DNA of 64,000 nucleotides, from assembly GCA_020060465.1 (NCBI GenBank), contig JAGVAD010000015.1, positions 1 through 64,000 of the forward strand, written 5' to 3'. The notes below the pieces were generated by a model. That model did not search any database and had not been told where the DNA came from. It saw only the letters and a list, made by a program, of their open reading frames with translations. Below are positions 44,602-53,685 of this stretch, piece after piece; the stretch's first letter is position 1; each line of letters starts with the position of its first letter. Both the position numbers and the translations under genes were made by a program. This stretch comes from Anaerolineales bacterium (lineage in GTDB: Bacteria > Chloroflexota > Anaerolineae > Anaerolineales > UBA4823).

Positions 44602-45438
44602 TTACAATCGTTTTAGAACGCCGCGGATCAGGGTGATGAGTTGAGGCGTGATTTTCTCGCCTGCCAGCAGCACTTCCTCATGCGTGGTAATGGTGTCTCC
44701 GTCCAGATTGGCTTTATTGCTGATGCCTGAGATGCCCAGGACGCGTATGCCGCCATGCCGGGCGACGGTAACTTCCGGCACGGTGGACATACCCACTGCA
44801 TCCACGCCAATCGAACGCAAGAACCGCAAATCTGCTGGGGTCTCGAAGGAGGGCCCCGCCAGACAGGCATATACGCCCTCGCGCAGCACAAGCCGATGTT
44901 CCTTCGCCACCTGACGCGCCAGAGCGCACAGCTCGCGGTCGTAGGCGCGGCTCATGTCGGGGAAACGCGGCCCCAGCTCATCCAGGTTTGGCCCGCGCAG
45001 CGGGCTATGCCCGGCCATGCCCACCAGGTTCAGGTGGTCGGTGATTAACATCAGTTCTCCGGGTTCAAAGGTTGGGTTCACCGCGCCGGCTGCATTGGTG
45101 ACAATTAAGATCTCCACTCCGAGACGCTGCATCACGCGCACCGGCAAGGTGATGTGCGCCATACTATAGCCTTCGTAAAAATGCGTTCGACCCTGTAACA
45201 CCAGCGCAGTTTGACCCTCCAATTTGCCGGCTACCAGGCGGCCTACATGCCCCGGCACGGTGGAAACCGGCCAATTGGGCAACTCGGTTACGGAGATGCT
45301 TACCGCATCTTCAACAGCGGACGCTAACCCTCCCAACCCCGATCCCAGGATTAACCCCAGGCGCGGCGGCGCCTGGATGCGCGAGCGCACCGCGTCTGTG
45401 GTCTGATCAATCATTTCAAGGGTAAGATATTCGATCAT
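44602..45438 (-). CDS. Purine nucleoside phosphorylase
   Basis: The protein has 278 residues and is of the trimeric PNP type: GLILGSGLGGLA (phosphate loop), QGRTHFYEGYSMAHIT, VTNAAGAVNP, LAGPSFETPADLRFLRS, VGMSTVPEV and ISNKA with the Asn that recognises 6-oxopurines. It cleaves inosine and guanosine to base and ribose 1-phosphate for salvage. It lies in a minus-strand run with threonine aldolase (47 nt upstream). The specificity for 6-oxopurines is inferred from the Asn. Confidence 0.93.
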   Translation of the reverse strand: MIEYLTLEMIDQTTDAVRSRIQAPPRLGLILGSGLGGLASAVEDAVSISVTELPNWPVSTVPGHVGRLVAGKLEGQTALVLQGRTHFYEGYSMAHITLPVRVMQRLGVEILIVTNAAGAVNPTFEPGELMLITDHLNLVGMAGHSPLRGPNLDELGPRFPDMSRAYDRELCALARQVAKEHRLVLREGVYACLAGPSFETPADLRFLRSIGVDAVGMSTVPEVTVARHGGIRVLGISGISNKANLDGDTITTHEEVLLAGEKITPQLITLIRGVLKRL

Positions 45439-45485
45439 TTCTGCTCTTTTGAGGCTATGTGAATATTATAACATCCGGCGAGTTT

Positions 45486-46520
45486 CTACAACACCTGCCC
45501 AAAAGCTTCAATAGCATCATCCACTGCCTCGTCGTCAATCCAGTAATGCGTGACCAGGCGGAACTGGCGCGGCCCAACCGCGCCCACTTTAACACCGCGC
45601 TCTGCCAGGCGTTCGACGACCTGCTCGGCGCTGAGTGGGATTGTCTCATCCAGCGAGAGATAAACCATGTTGGTGTGTGGCGTCCCCGCATCCAATATCA
45701 GCCCGGGGACACTGGAAAGACCTTGCGCCAGGCGGCGGGCGCGGGCATGATCCTCAGCCAGCCGCTCAACCATCGTCTCCAGGGCGACGATGCCAGCCGC
45801 CGCCAGGACGCCCGCCTGACGCATGCCGCCGCCCAACTGTTTGCGGATGCGACGCGCCTGACGGATAAACGCCTCTGAGCCGCAAAGTACGGAACCAACC
45901 GGGGCGCACAAACCTTTGCTCAAACAAACGGTGACCGAATCCGCCGGTTCGGCCAGCTCTTTGGCGCTCACGCCCAGCGCAATCGCCGCATTGAACAGAC
46001 GCGCTCCGTCCAGGTGTAGCAGCAATCCATATTCCTCTGCCAGCGCCTTCACCTGGCGAGTGTAATCCACGCTCAGGGCAACGCCGCCGCAACGGTTATG
46101 GGTGTTTTCCAGGCTGATCAGACGCGTGACAGGGTGATGATCATCCTCTTCTCGGATCGCGGCGCGAATGGCGCCGATTTCCAGCGTCCCATCGGGCTGG
46201 TTGGGCAACTGACAGGAATGTACCCCGCCCAAAGCGGAAATGCCACCGGCTTCGAACAGAAAAGTGTGCGCCTTATCGCCCAGGATCACTTCATCGCCAC
46301 GATTGCAGTGCGCCAGGATGGCGGCCAGGTTGCCCATTGTCCCTGAGGCGACGAATAAACCGGCTTCTTTGCCCAGCATGTGCGCGGCAAGCTCTTGCAA
46401 GCGGTTGATGGTTGGGTCCTCGCCGTAAACGTCGTCGCCCACTTCCGCTTCTGCCATCGCCCGGCGCATCGCCGGTGTTGGTCGAGTGACGGTATCTGAA
46501 CGCAGATCAATGATTTTCAT
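45486..46520 (-). CDS. Low-specificity L-threonine aldolase
   Basis: The protein has 344 residues. The PLP lysine is in [16 protein letters not shown]; other marks are the start [46 protein letters not shown] and [14 protein letters not shown]. It splits threonine or allo-threonine into glycine and acetaldehyde. The length and all blocks fit the family with nothing missing. Confidence 0.94.
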   Translation of the reverse strand: MKIIDLRSDTVTRPTPAMRRAMAEAEVGDDVYGEDPTINRLQELAAHMLGKEAGLFVASGTMGNLAAILAHCNRGDEVILGDKAHTFLFEAGGISALGGVHSCQLPNQPDGTLEIGAIRAAIREEDDHHPVTRLISLENTHNRCGGVALSVDYTRQVKALAEEYGLLLHLDGARLFNAAIALGVSAKELAEPADSVTVCLSKGLCAPVGSVLCGSEAFIRQARRIRKQLGGGMRQAGVLAAAGIVALETMVERLAEDHARARRLAQGLSSVPGLILDAGTPHTNMVYLSLDETIPLSAEQVVERLAERGVKVGAVGPRQFRLVTHYWIDDEAVDDAIEAFGQVL

Positions 46521-46564
46521 GATGCCTCCAACAAATTGTTTCTATGCCGGTTCTGAGATGGGTT

Positions 46565-47500
46565 TCATTTTTCACTTCTCAATTTCTCTAGCACCGCCTC
46601 CAGCTCGTTCGGCAGGGGCGCCTCGAAGAGGCGGGCGTTTTTTTCACCGCGCAAGCGCACCTTCAGCCGGAAGGCATGCAAAAAATGGCGCTCAAGAGGT
46701 ATGGTGGAATGACGTTTGCCATACACTGTATCGCCGGCCACCGGACAGCCAAGAAATGCCAGGTGCAGACGGATTTGATGCGTACGCCCGGTGATGGGAT
46801 GCACCTCCAGCAGCGTGTGAGCGGCAAAAGTATCCACCGTATGATACTCGCTGACCGCAGCGCGGCCCTTTTCCGGCGTTACCACCGCCATGCGTTTGCG
46901 TTGCCGTGGGTCGCGCCCCACCGGCGCTTCGATGCGTCCACTGGGTGTAGGCGGGCGCCCGTCCACCAACGCCAGATAAGCCTTTTCGATTTTGCGCATA
47001 CGGAATTGGTCTTGCAGCCAGCGGTGAGTGGCGTCGTTTTTTGCCAATAAAATCAGGCCGGAGGTATTTTTATCCAGGCGATGGACAACGCCAGGTCGCC
47101 GTTCGCCGCCAATGCCTTCAATTTCTGGCGCGTGCGCCAGCGCGGCATGCACCAGCGTCCCGGCGCGGTGACCGGCTGCTGGATGCACCACCATCCCGGC
47201 CGGCTTATTCACCACCAGCAAATCCGCGTTTTCGTAGATGATTTCCAGCGGAATGTCTTCCGGGATCAATTCGCTGGGTTGCGGCGGCGGTAGATATACC
47301 GTGATCCTCGCACCCGGTTCGAGCATTTGCCCGGCTTTGCGCGGCGCAGCGCCGTCCACCAGCACCTGTCCTTCTCGGATCAACGCCTGGATGCGCGAGC
47401 GTGACAATTCCGTCAATCGCTCGACCAGGAATTTATCCAGCCGTTGCGGCGTGGAATGTTCGTAAATGAAGGCTAGAGGAGCAGCAACGCTTTCACTCAC
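46565..47500 (-). CDS. RluD-family 23S rRNA pseudouridine synthase
   Basis: The start is a GTG at 47500: GGAGGA (47513-47508) lies 7 nt before it, and it overlaps the lspA stop in GTGAGTGA. Longer in-frame starts would run deep into lspA. The product has 311 residues, with an S4 domain (QRLDKFLVERLTELSRSRIQ) and the RluA-type catalytic domain carrying the catalytic Asp in GVVHRLDKNTSGLILLAK. The ITGRTHQIRLHLAFLG motif is also present. It resembles RluD, which modifies helix 69, but the exact site is inferred. Confidence 0.92.
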   Translation of the reverse strand: MSESVAAPLAFIYEHSTPQRLDKFLVERLTELSRSRIQALIREGQVLVDGAAPRKAGQMLEPGARITVYLPPPQPSELIPEDIPLEIIYENADLLVVNKPAGMVVHPAAGHRAGTLVHAALAHAPEIEGIGGERRPGVVHRLDKNTSGLILLAKNDATHRWLQDQFRMRKIEKAYLALVDGRPPTPSGRIEAPVGRDPRQRKRMAVVTPEKGRAAVSEYHTVDTFAAHTLLEVHPITGRTHQIRLHLAFLGCPVAGDTVYGKRHSTIPLERHFLHAFRLKVRLRGEKNARLFEAPLPNELEAVLEKLRSEK

Positions 47501-48029
47501 GACCGGTTCCTCCAGTGAAAGTGGGAGGATGCGAGCGTTGGTCAAGCGGAGGTCCAGCTTTATCTTGCTGCCAGATTCCAATTGCCAGCATTATCAGACC
47601 AATGATGACGCTGATGTCGGCGATATTCAGCGCTGGCAGCGAGCCAAGCGACAGGAAATCGGTGACAAATCCCTGATGAAGACGATCTATCAGATTGCCA
47701 ATCGCGCCGCCCAACAAAAACCCCCATCCCAGCCGTATCCAATGTTCTGTGGTCGGCGTGCGCGCGAACCCATAGATGATAGCCAGGCTGACCAGAAACG
47801 ACGCCAGCGCCCATAAGCTACTCAATTGCGGAAAAATCCCACCCAGCATCCCGTAATTTTTCAGATTCACCACGCGAGCATATTGGGTGATCCATAAATC
47901 GGGGCGATAGACCTCGCCGTATGCCAGATGAGCGCGGACGAGGCGCTTCGTCGCCTGGTCAAGCAAGACGATGACCGCCGCAGTCAGGATGAGAAGAGAA
48001 AAATCAGCCAAGCGTTTATTCAAAGCCAT
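47493..48029 (-). CDS. lspA: Signal peptidase II, diverged second copy
   Basis: The protein has 178 residues and four membrane helices. The two catalytic aspartates are kept, in GNLIDRLHQG and LNIADISVI. The usual N-x-G-A-A-F-G motif is altered to NYGMLGGIF. It lies 51 nt after a normal copy at 48081, and the two share the segment around YRPDLWITQYAR and HQGFVTDF, so they are tandem duplicates. It removes lipoprotein signal peptides; the altered loop could change substrate choice or reduce activity. The rluD-type gene overlaps its end. Confidence 0.85.
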   Translation of the reverse strand: MALNKRLADFSLLILTAAVIVLLDQATKRLVRAHLAYGEVYRPDLWITQYARVVNLKNYGMLGGIFPQLSSLWALASFLVSLAIIYGFARTPTTEHWIRLGWGFLLGGAIGNLIDRLHQGFVTDFLSLGSLPALNIADISVIIGLIMLAIGIWQQDKAGPPLDQRSHPPTFTGGTGRE

Positions 48030-48080
48030 TTCCAGTGGAGGCGCAGAGTAGCTTTAAGAAGCATTATTTTCCAATCGCGG

Positions 48081-48626
48081 TCACTCTCCTGACGCGTCCT
48101 CGGAGGGCGGAGGGGCGGCAAGCGTTCCGCCGTCTGGCTTTTGCTCATGGACATCTTTCCGGCGCTCTTGCATCCACATCCCAATGAACAAAATCGCCAC
48201 ACCGGTTGAAATGCTGGCGTCGGCGATGTTAAAGACCGGGAATTGACCCACGGAAATAAAATCCGTGACAAATCCCTGGTGCAGGCGATCAATCAGATTG
48301 CCCACTGCGCCGCCTAGCAGCAACCCCATCGCCAGGCGCACCAGCCAATCCTGGCGTGGCACCTGATGGTAATAATAAATGATCACAATGCTGACAACGA
48401 AGGACAAGACCATAAACACACTACCTAGGCTTTGGAAGATGCCAAAAGCCGCGCCGTAATTTTGCCAATGGATGATCCGCGCGTATTGGGTGATCCACAA
48501 ATCTGGCCGATAAATCTCGCCTAGCGAGAGGTTGGCGCGGATGATGGATTTGGTGACTTGATCGAGCAGGATGATCGTCGCAGCAATCCAAAACAGGCTT
48601 GCTGTTTCGCTAAGATATTTCTTCAA
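48081..48626 (-). CDS. lspA: Signal peptidase II, canonical copy
   Basis: The protein has 181 residues, four membrane helices and all family motifs: LDQVTKSIIRANL, NYGAAFGIFQ, GNLIDRLHQGFVTDF and FNIADASISTG, with both catalytic aspartates. It cleaves prolipoproteins before the lipid-modified Cys, such as the solute-binding lipoprotein at 34822. Immediately downstream is a diverged duplicate. Confidence 0.93.
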   Translation of the reverse strand: MKKYLSETASLFWIAATIILLDQVTKSIIRANLSLGEIYRPDLWITQYARIIHWQNYGAAFGIFQSLGSVFMVLSFVVSIVIIYYYHQVPRQDWLVRLAMGLLLGGAVGNLIDRLHQGFVTDFISVGQFPVFNIADASISTGVAILFIGMWMQERRKDVHEQKPDGGTLAAPPPSEDASGE

Positions 48627-48701
48627 CGGTTTTCTCCAATAGATGCAAATAGATGCAAAGGTTTGCCTGACAATTTTACCTCAGGTGACCTCAGATCAGG
48701 T

Positions 48702-49226
48702 TCACAGGTTGGTCGGGAAACCAACCCCCAGACGATACAACGATACGTTTGCCGCTTCTGCCAGGACGGTCAGCCAGGCGGTTTGACTCAACAAAGGAGC
48801 CTCGCCGGTTATTTCGTTGCAGATTGCAAAGAAGTGCGCCGGGCAGGCGTAGCGGCAATCGCTGGCGCCAAACCCCTGCATTGGGACAGAAGCGCCGGGC
48901 GTTTTCCACACCGCCTGGCTCCAGCGGCACTCCAACGGCGCGCCTGTTCGCGGCGCGCCCAGCAGAAAGCACCAGGCGCGCGGCTGTGCATGGCGGTGAA
49001 AATAGTCAATATGCCAGCGCGTTTTTTGGCTTTGGAGATGCTTCAGGTGCCTGCCCAGGCGACTGCGGACGCCGCCTGCGCCCTGCGCACTGCCGAGATA
49101 GAGGTAACTCCCTGCCGGAAACGTCGCCGCTCCTAGCCGTCCGATCTGGATGTATTGATCCTGCGGCAAATAAAACTCGACCGCATAAACCCCTTTCTCC
49201 GTCGGTAAAAGTTGCCGAAAGCTCAT
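48702..49226 (-). CDS. DUF123-family GIY-YIG-like protein
   Basis: The protein has 174 residues. Family marks are [10 protein letters not shown] and [15 protein letters not shown] (the GIY and YIG positions), [19 protein letters not shown] and the C-terminal [19 protein letters not shown]123 proteins are small GIY-YIG-like proteins, sometimes fused to endonuclease III; their reaction is not well established. Its start overlaps the methyltransferase gene at 49223 by 4 nt, so the two are translated together. Confidence 0.85.
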   Translation of the reverse strand: MSFRQLLPTEKGVYAVEFYLPQDQYIQIGRLGAATFPAGSYLYLGSAQGAGGVRSRLGRHLKHLQSQKTRWHIDYFHRHAQPRAWCFLLGAPRTGAPLECRWSQAVWKTPGASVPMQGFGASDCRYACPAHFFAICNEITGEAPLLSQTAWLTVLAEAANVSLYRLGVGFPTNL

Positions 49227-50191
49227 GTTTCAATTGCACCAACTTTCCCAACAAAATCCAGTTGATGAGCGATGTACACCAGTTCCTGGCGCTCGATTTG
49301 CTCATGGCGTTGAGCAACCCAATCTTCGAATTTTCTTATGTCCAGTTCGGGGCGGCCAGCCAGCGCCTGGTGGATGGTGTGAATAATGAAGTGCAAGAAA
49401 TAGGCCTCGTCGCCGGGGTAGCCGTTCGGCCCGGCAAAGACCACCCAATCGGATGCACCGGCAGCCAGAATCGGCGCGCCAGCGCCTTTCAACAGGGCAA
49501 ATAACTTGCGCCCGGCACGGCTATCGCCGGATGGGTGGCCGTTGACCAGGCGTTCATCCATCGTGCGGTGATACAGCCGTTGCACCAGTTCATCCAGCTC
49601 TGGATCAATCGTGGGTTCAAACAGCGTCGCCCCGTCGAAATTGATGGTGAAGTAAAATAAACCGTTCGGTCGCAGCAATTGAAGCAAAGAGGGCAGTAAA
49701 TTCGGCAGGTCTATCAAATCCAGGAAGGCATGGGCGAACAAGAAATCCCAGCCTGCTGCTCCTTGCCTGTGGGCGTTCTGCTCGCGGGCGATAAAATCGC
49801 TCAGGTCAATGGCTTCCAGCCGTAAATGAAGCCTTAGCTCAGATGGCTCGTCGCGAACGATCCACAGCTCGCTTTTGTCAGGCGTGGTTCGCAGGCGGCA
49901 ACCGGATTGTAAAGCCCATGCGGAGATCTGATCCCCCGCTTCGGCGATGTTCTGCCTGGAAATATCCAGGGCGGTGTAGTCGGCAAATTGCAGCAGGCCC
50001 CAATCGAACAGGCGTTGCAGCGACGCCCCTGTTCCACACCCCACCTCCAACACGCGCAGCGGCGACTGCGCAGCAGCCATGGGCAGCGCCCTTTGCAAAG
50101 TGTTCCAGACGCGCAGGTTAATCGCCCGATCATCCACGCTTTTCTTCGCTTCCAAATAACGGGAGAAACTGTATTGTTCGGGGATAGACAT
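49223..50191 (-). CDS. SAM-dependent methyltransferase (cluster copy 2)
   Basis: The protein has 322 residues. The SAM-binding motif I is [15 protein letters not shown] (about 47-61), with motif II-like [11 protein letters not shown] and a later [20 protein letters not shown]. The C-terminal part (from about 225) is an added region with no recognised domain. GAGGAG lies 5 nt before the ATG. It is in the same orientation as the glycosyltransferase and other cluster genes. The acceptor is unknown. Confidence 0.85.
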   Translation of the reverse strand: MSIPEQYSFSRYLEAKKSVDDRAINLRVWNTLQRALPMAAAQSPLRVLEVGCGTGASLQRLFDWGLLQFADYTALDISRQNIAEAGDQISAWALQSGCRLRTTPDKSELWIVRDEPSELRLHLRLEAIDLSDFIAREQNAHRQGAAGWDFLFAHAFLDLIDLPNLLPSLLQLLRPNGLFYFTINFDGATLFEPTIDPELDELVQRLYHRTMDERLVNGHPSGDSRAGRKLFALLKGAGAPILAAGASDWVVFAGPNGYPGDEAYFLHFIIHTIHQALAGRPELDIRKFEDWVAQRHEQIERQELVYIAHQLDFVGKVGAIET

Positions 50192-50225
50192 TTCAACTCC
50201 TCTGCGGTCGGTTGATTGACGTGGC

Positions 50226-51317
50226 TTAAGAGGATTGCCGCCAGTTGCTTAGAAAGGCGCGGATATGCTCTGCAGTTTGATCCCAGGTAGGTTGAGCCAG
50301 GAAGCGGCGACGGGCAGCCAGGCTCATGGCGAGCAGCGCCTCACGATCCTGCGCGAGCCGCTGAATGCATTCTGCCAGTGTAGGTGCGTCGCCAGGAGAG
50401 ATCAGGAAGCCGTCAACTTCGGGCGTGATAATCTCACCCGCCGCGCCGGCGGTTGAGCCGATTGCTGGCAGACCGCAAGCCATCCCTTCCAGATAAACGA
50501 TCCCAAAACCTTCATACGAGGAAGGCGCAACCAACACATGGTGATTTTTCAGCTCTTGAGCGACGGCGGCGGCTTCCAGATAACCGCATAGCTGCACGCG
50601 CCCCTCCAGGCTTTCCTGTCGGAGGGTGCGTTGAATGGCGCGTGAATAAGCGCGATCAACATCCAGGCTGCCGATGACAGTAAGTGTACATGCCTCAGGA
50701 GGCAATCGTTTCATTGCCTCCAGCAGGGTGTGCAATCCCTTGCGTGGGATGACGTTGCCCAAAAAGATCAGGCGCAACGGGCCAGGCAGCGCGCAGCGAC
50801 GGGCGATCTCGGCTTCAGTAATGCTGACCCGAAACTGGTCGCCGCCTGGCTGCGCCACGATATACGGCCTGAGCGATAAGTTTATACCCATTTGGTACAT
50901 GGCTTGGCGAGTGGTGTGGCTGTTGAAAATAAATCCATCCAGCGTGGTCAGGTATTGTTTCTCAACCCAGGCATAGAAGCGGTTTTGCCAGGCCGGGCGC
51001 AATTCGCTGCTGCGCATGTGGTGAACGATAGCAATCAACGGATATTTGATTCTGCGACGTAATCGCCGATTTAAATAAAACAGCGAGGGATGATTGAGTT
51101 CATCTTGCAAGAGTACATCCAAACAATCATCCTCCAAACGCCTCAACAGACGGGTGGAGAAGTTATCGCCCAGATGACGCAGATAATTGCGCCAGGGCAA
51201 AGCGACGACCTGCACTTCGTCGCCCTGCCGCTGCAAGTAATTGACCAGTTTCCGATCATATAAAAAGCCGCCTGAGACCAGCTCCAGGCTGCCATAGATC
51301 ACCAGGCCGATGCGCAT
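50226..51317 (-). CDS. GT4-family glycosyltransferase (GT-B fold)
   Basis: The protein has 363 residues. The donor-binding motif of GT4 enzymes is visible in [20 protein letters not shown], after the nucleotide-binding [17 protein letters not shown] and [15 protein letters not shown] stretches. It transfers a sugar from a nucleotide-sugar to an acceptor in the cytoplasm. It follows the PTPS-like gene after 9 nt. In this cluster its acceptor may be a pyrimidine or pterin product or a lipid. Confidence 0.9.
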   Translation of the reverse strand: MRIGLVIYGSLELVSGGFLYDRKLVNYLQRQGDEVQVVALPWRNYLRHLGDNFSTRLLRRLEDDCLDVLLQDELNHPSLFYLNRRLRRRIKYPLIAIVHHMRSSELRPAWQNRFYAWVEKQYLTTLDGFIFNSHTTRQAMYQMGINLSLRPYIVAQPGGDQFRVSITEAEIARRCALPGPLRLIFLGNVIPRKGLHTLLEAMKRLPPEACTLTVIGSLDVDRAYSRAIQRTLRQESLEGRVQLCGYLEAAAVAQELKNHHVLVAPSSYEGFGIVYLEGMACGLPAIGSTAGAAGEIITPEVDGFLISPGDAPTLAECIQRLAQDREALLAMSLAARRRFLAQPTWDQTAEHIRAFLSNWRQSS

Positions 51318-51326
51318 CGGTTTTCG

Positions 51327-51704
51327 TCAACGCTTCAGATGATAAGACGCCCAGGCAATGTCGTTCTCCCAGAGCTTCACCGTAATCGCATGGATATTGG
51401 CGGCCTGGACGCGCGCTGCCAGCGACTGGCAAAGGATACGGCTGAAATGTTCGATGCTGGGGTTCAGATCTTTGAACTCGGCTTGTTCGTTCAGGATGCG
51501 ATCACGGTAATGCTCCACCAGGGCATCGAGGCTTTTTTCAATGTCCACAATGTCCACCAGGTAACCATGCTCGTCCAGTTGATCGCCATGCAGTTGCAAT
51601 TCAACCTGGTAATGGTGGGAGTGCAATTGATTCTCCGCGCCCCAATCCCCGCCGATCAGATAGTGTTGGGCGATAAAGTCTCGTTTGACTGCGACGGTGT
51701 ACAT
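51327..51704 (-). CDS. PTPS/QueD-family enzyme with Glu in place of the catalytic Cys
   Basis: The protein has 125 residues. The three zinc histidines are H14 (IAQHYLIGG), H28 and H30 (LHSHHYQVEL), and the pterin-binding Glu is in KLWENDIAWASY. QueD and PTPS have a catalytic Cys four residues before the second zinc His; here that residue is Glu (E24, WGAENQLHSHH). The same Cys-to-Glu change is known from PTPS-III enzymes, which make 6-hydroxymethyldihydropterin. AAAGGAGGTCG just before the ATG confirms the start, which overlaps the methyltransferase gene by 49 nt. Confidence 0.85.
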   Translation of the reverse strand: MYTVAVKRDFIAQHYLIGGDWGAENQLHSHHYQVELQLHGDQLDEHGYLVDIVDIEKSLDALVEHYRDRILNEQAEFKDLNPSIEHFSRILCQSLAARVQAANIHAITVKLWENDIAWASYHLKR

Positions 51705-52570
51705 TCGACCTCCTTTTCAAAGATCAGCGCCTGATACTGCGTCAGGCCCTGTTGAATACAAAGCTGCAAAGCGCTGCCGCCGGAGAGGTTCTGCCAGTAT
51801 GCCGAACGGAAAGGAAGTTGGGTGATCCAGTAGATCGCTCGCAATATGAGCGGGTGGAACTGGCGCAGGTGATGCGTCAGGTGGATGGCTTCGATCAGGC
51901 GAAAACCCGCTTCTCTGGCAAGTTCCACGGCGGTTTCTGGGGTTGACAGGTTGAGGATATGCCAGTCTCGTTTGAAACGCTGGAGGCAACGCAGGGCGGC
52001 TGAGCGTGGCGATAACTCAAGCGCCCGTGGGTGCAAGAAGTCGTCGCCAATCATCAGCCGACCGCCCTTCACCAACAGAGGAGAAAGCTGGGCGAAAAAG
52101 CGGCGCGCCTCAGCAGCATGGACAAAGGATTCGATGGCATAGGCGGCGTTGAAAAGCCCCAGCGGCGGCAGGCTCATGAAATCCGCCAGGATAAACCGGC
52201 AACGCTCCTCCAGCCCCAATTGTTTGCTGTGCTCAGCGGCGATCTGCTTTTGAACGGCGCTGTTTGTGACGCCGACAATCGAGACCGGCAGACGCTGAGC
52301 CAGCCAGAGGGCGCTTCCGCCCACGCCGCAGCCCAAATCCAACACGCGGGCGGGGGTGTGCAACGCAAGCGCCGGTTCGATTGCTCTCGCCGTCAGATGG
52401 TTAAGATATTCAAACGCCTGATGGACGTTCTGGACGCCCGGCGCCCAGACCTGGCGGTGGATGGCACCTGTCCCTTGGCCCCCGCCAAAGCGCAGAAAGC
52501 GCCGCGTATTGCGATCATAATAATTGGCCACGTCCTGGCTGAGCGAGGTGCGGGAAGGCAGGCGCGTCAT
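51656..52570 (-). CDS. SAM-dependent methyltransferase (cluster copy 1)
   Basis: The protein has 304 residues. Motif I is VLDLGCGVGGSALWLAQRL (about 75-93), followed by VGVTNSAVQKQIA and the IESFVHAAEARRFFAQLSPL stretch that resembles small-molecule C- or N-methyltransferases of the sterol/tocopherol type. Its end overlaps the PTPS-like gene by 49 nt and its start overlaps the dehydrogenase stop by 4 nt (ATGA), so all three are tightly coupled. Confidence 0.87.
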   Translation of the reverse strand: MTRLPSRTSLSQDVANYYDRNTRRFLRFGGGQGTGAIHRQVWAPGVQNVHQAFEYLNHLTARAIEPALALHTPARVLDLGCGVGGSALWLAQRLPVSIVGVTNSAVQKQIAAEHSKQLGLEERCRFILADFMSLPPLGLFNAAYAIESFVHAAEARRFFAQLSPLLVKGGRLMIGDDFLHPRALELSPRSAALRCLQRFKRDWHILNLSTPETAVELAREAGFRLIEAIHLTHHLRQFHPLILRAIYWITQLPFRSAYWQNLSGGSALQLCIQQGLTQYQALIFEKEVECTPSQSNETLSPNTI

Positions 52571-53583
52571 GTGTAGGTGAACAAGATTTGGATTGCAGTT
52601 TCCGGCTGCTCGTCGAGCAGTTGATATGCCTGCGCGGCGTCTGCCAGTGTAAAGCGGTGGGTGATGAAACGCGCCGGCGCCACCTCCTCAAGCATCTTCC
52701 AGGCCAGGTGGAAACGCCGCGCTTTGCTCCAGCGACCGGTGAATTCTGGCGCCAGCGTGCTGACCTGGCTGCTAACCAGTTGGATGCGGCTGCGGTGGAA
52801 ACGTCCCCCCAAATCCAGGCTGGCGCTTTTCTCGCCGTACCAGGAGCCGACCACGATCCGCCCCGCGAATCCGGTCAAAGCAATCGCCTGGTTGAGCGCC
52901 GCCGGAGACCCGCTCAGTTCATAGCATAGATCAGCGCCCTGAGGCAGCAGCTCTGCCAGGCGGCTGGCGGTTGTTTCGTCCTCGGGATCCAGGCTGGCGT
53001 GCGCGCCCAATTGCAGCGCGGTTTGGCGGCGCAGTTCGAAACGATCCAGCGTTATGAGAGCGCCCAATGGAAAGCGCGCCAGCAGCGCGGTGGTCAGCAG
53101 CCCTACAATACCCTGCCCCAGAACTGCCACGCGTTCCCCAATGAGTGGTTTGCCGTCCATCAAGAAGTTGACCGCTGTTTCCATATTAGGCAGGAAGACC
53201 GCCTGCTGCGGTTCTAATCCTTCTGGCAGCGGTTGAAGATCATCTACTGGAGCATTGAAGTGGCTTTCATGAGGGTTGAACGCAAACACCAGCCTGCCCA
53301 ACCAGCGCGAATCAACGCCTGGCCCGATCTGCACCACGCGGCCAACGGCGGCGTAGCCGTATTTTAGCGGATAGCCGAATTCACCTGCCAGCGCGCCAAT
53401 GGACTCATCCACAGCCAGCTCCTTTGGGAACAGGCCAGCATAAATCAGCATTTCGCTGCCGGGGCTGATCGCTGAACAGATGGTCTGCACCGTCGCCTCG
53501 CCGCTTTCGGGGTCGGGCAAGGTTTCGGTTTGGATATCCAGTTTTCTGGGTCCTGTGAACAGGAGCGAGCGCCGTACAATCAC
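52567..53583 (-). CDS. MDR-type dehydrogenase lacking zinc-ligand cysteine
   Basis: I choose a GTG start at 53583 (338 residues), because TATACT ends 7 nt before it and the domain begins right there (RRSLLFTGPRKLDI). A longer ATG frame would run through that promoter. The NAD(P) loop is VAVLGQGIVGLLTT. The usual catalytic zinc Cys region reads SAISPGSEMLIYAG, as in BchC-like members, so a catalytic zinc is unlikely. It probably reduces or oxidises a cluster intermediate. Confidence 0.82.
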   Translation of the reverse strand: MIVRRSLLFTGPRKLDIQTETLPDPESGEATVQTICSAISPGSEMLIYAGLFPKELAVDESIGALAGEFGYPLKYGYAAVGRVVQIGPGVDSRWLGRLVFAFNPHESHFNAPVDDLQPLPEGLEPQQAVFLPNMETAVNFLMDGKPLIGERVAVLGQGIVGLLTTALLARFPLGALITLDRFELRRQTALQLGAHASLDPEDETTASRLAELLPQGADLCYELSGSPAALNQAIALTGFAGRIVVGSWYGEKSASLDLGGRFHRSRIQLVSSQVSTLAPEFTGRWSKARRFHLAWKMLEEVAPARFITHRFTLADAAQAYQLLDEQPETAIQILFTYT

Positions 53584-53590
53584 AAGATGG

Positions 53591-53596
53591 AGTATA
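53591..53596 (-). promoter_or_regulatory. TATACT -10 element, likely leaderless start of the dehydrogenase gene
   Basis: On the minus strand TATACT ends 7 nt before the GTG at 53583, with no Shine-Dalgarno between. It lies in the 102-bp gap after the reductase gene and would start a second transcript covering dehydrogenase, methyltransferase, PTPS-like and glycosyltransferase genes. Confidence 0.5.
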
Positions 53597-53685
53597 ACGC
53601 AAAACGGCTCGATTGTCTCACTCCCGCGTTGCATAGAATTGTTGCGGGTTTTCGACAGCCAAAGCCGCGCCTGCCATTCATGGGA

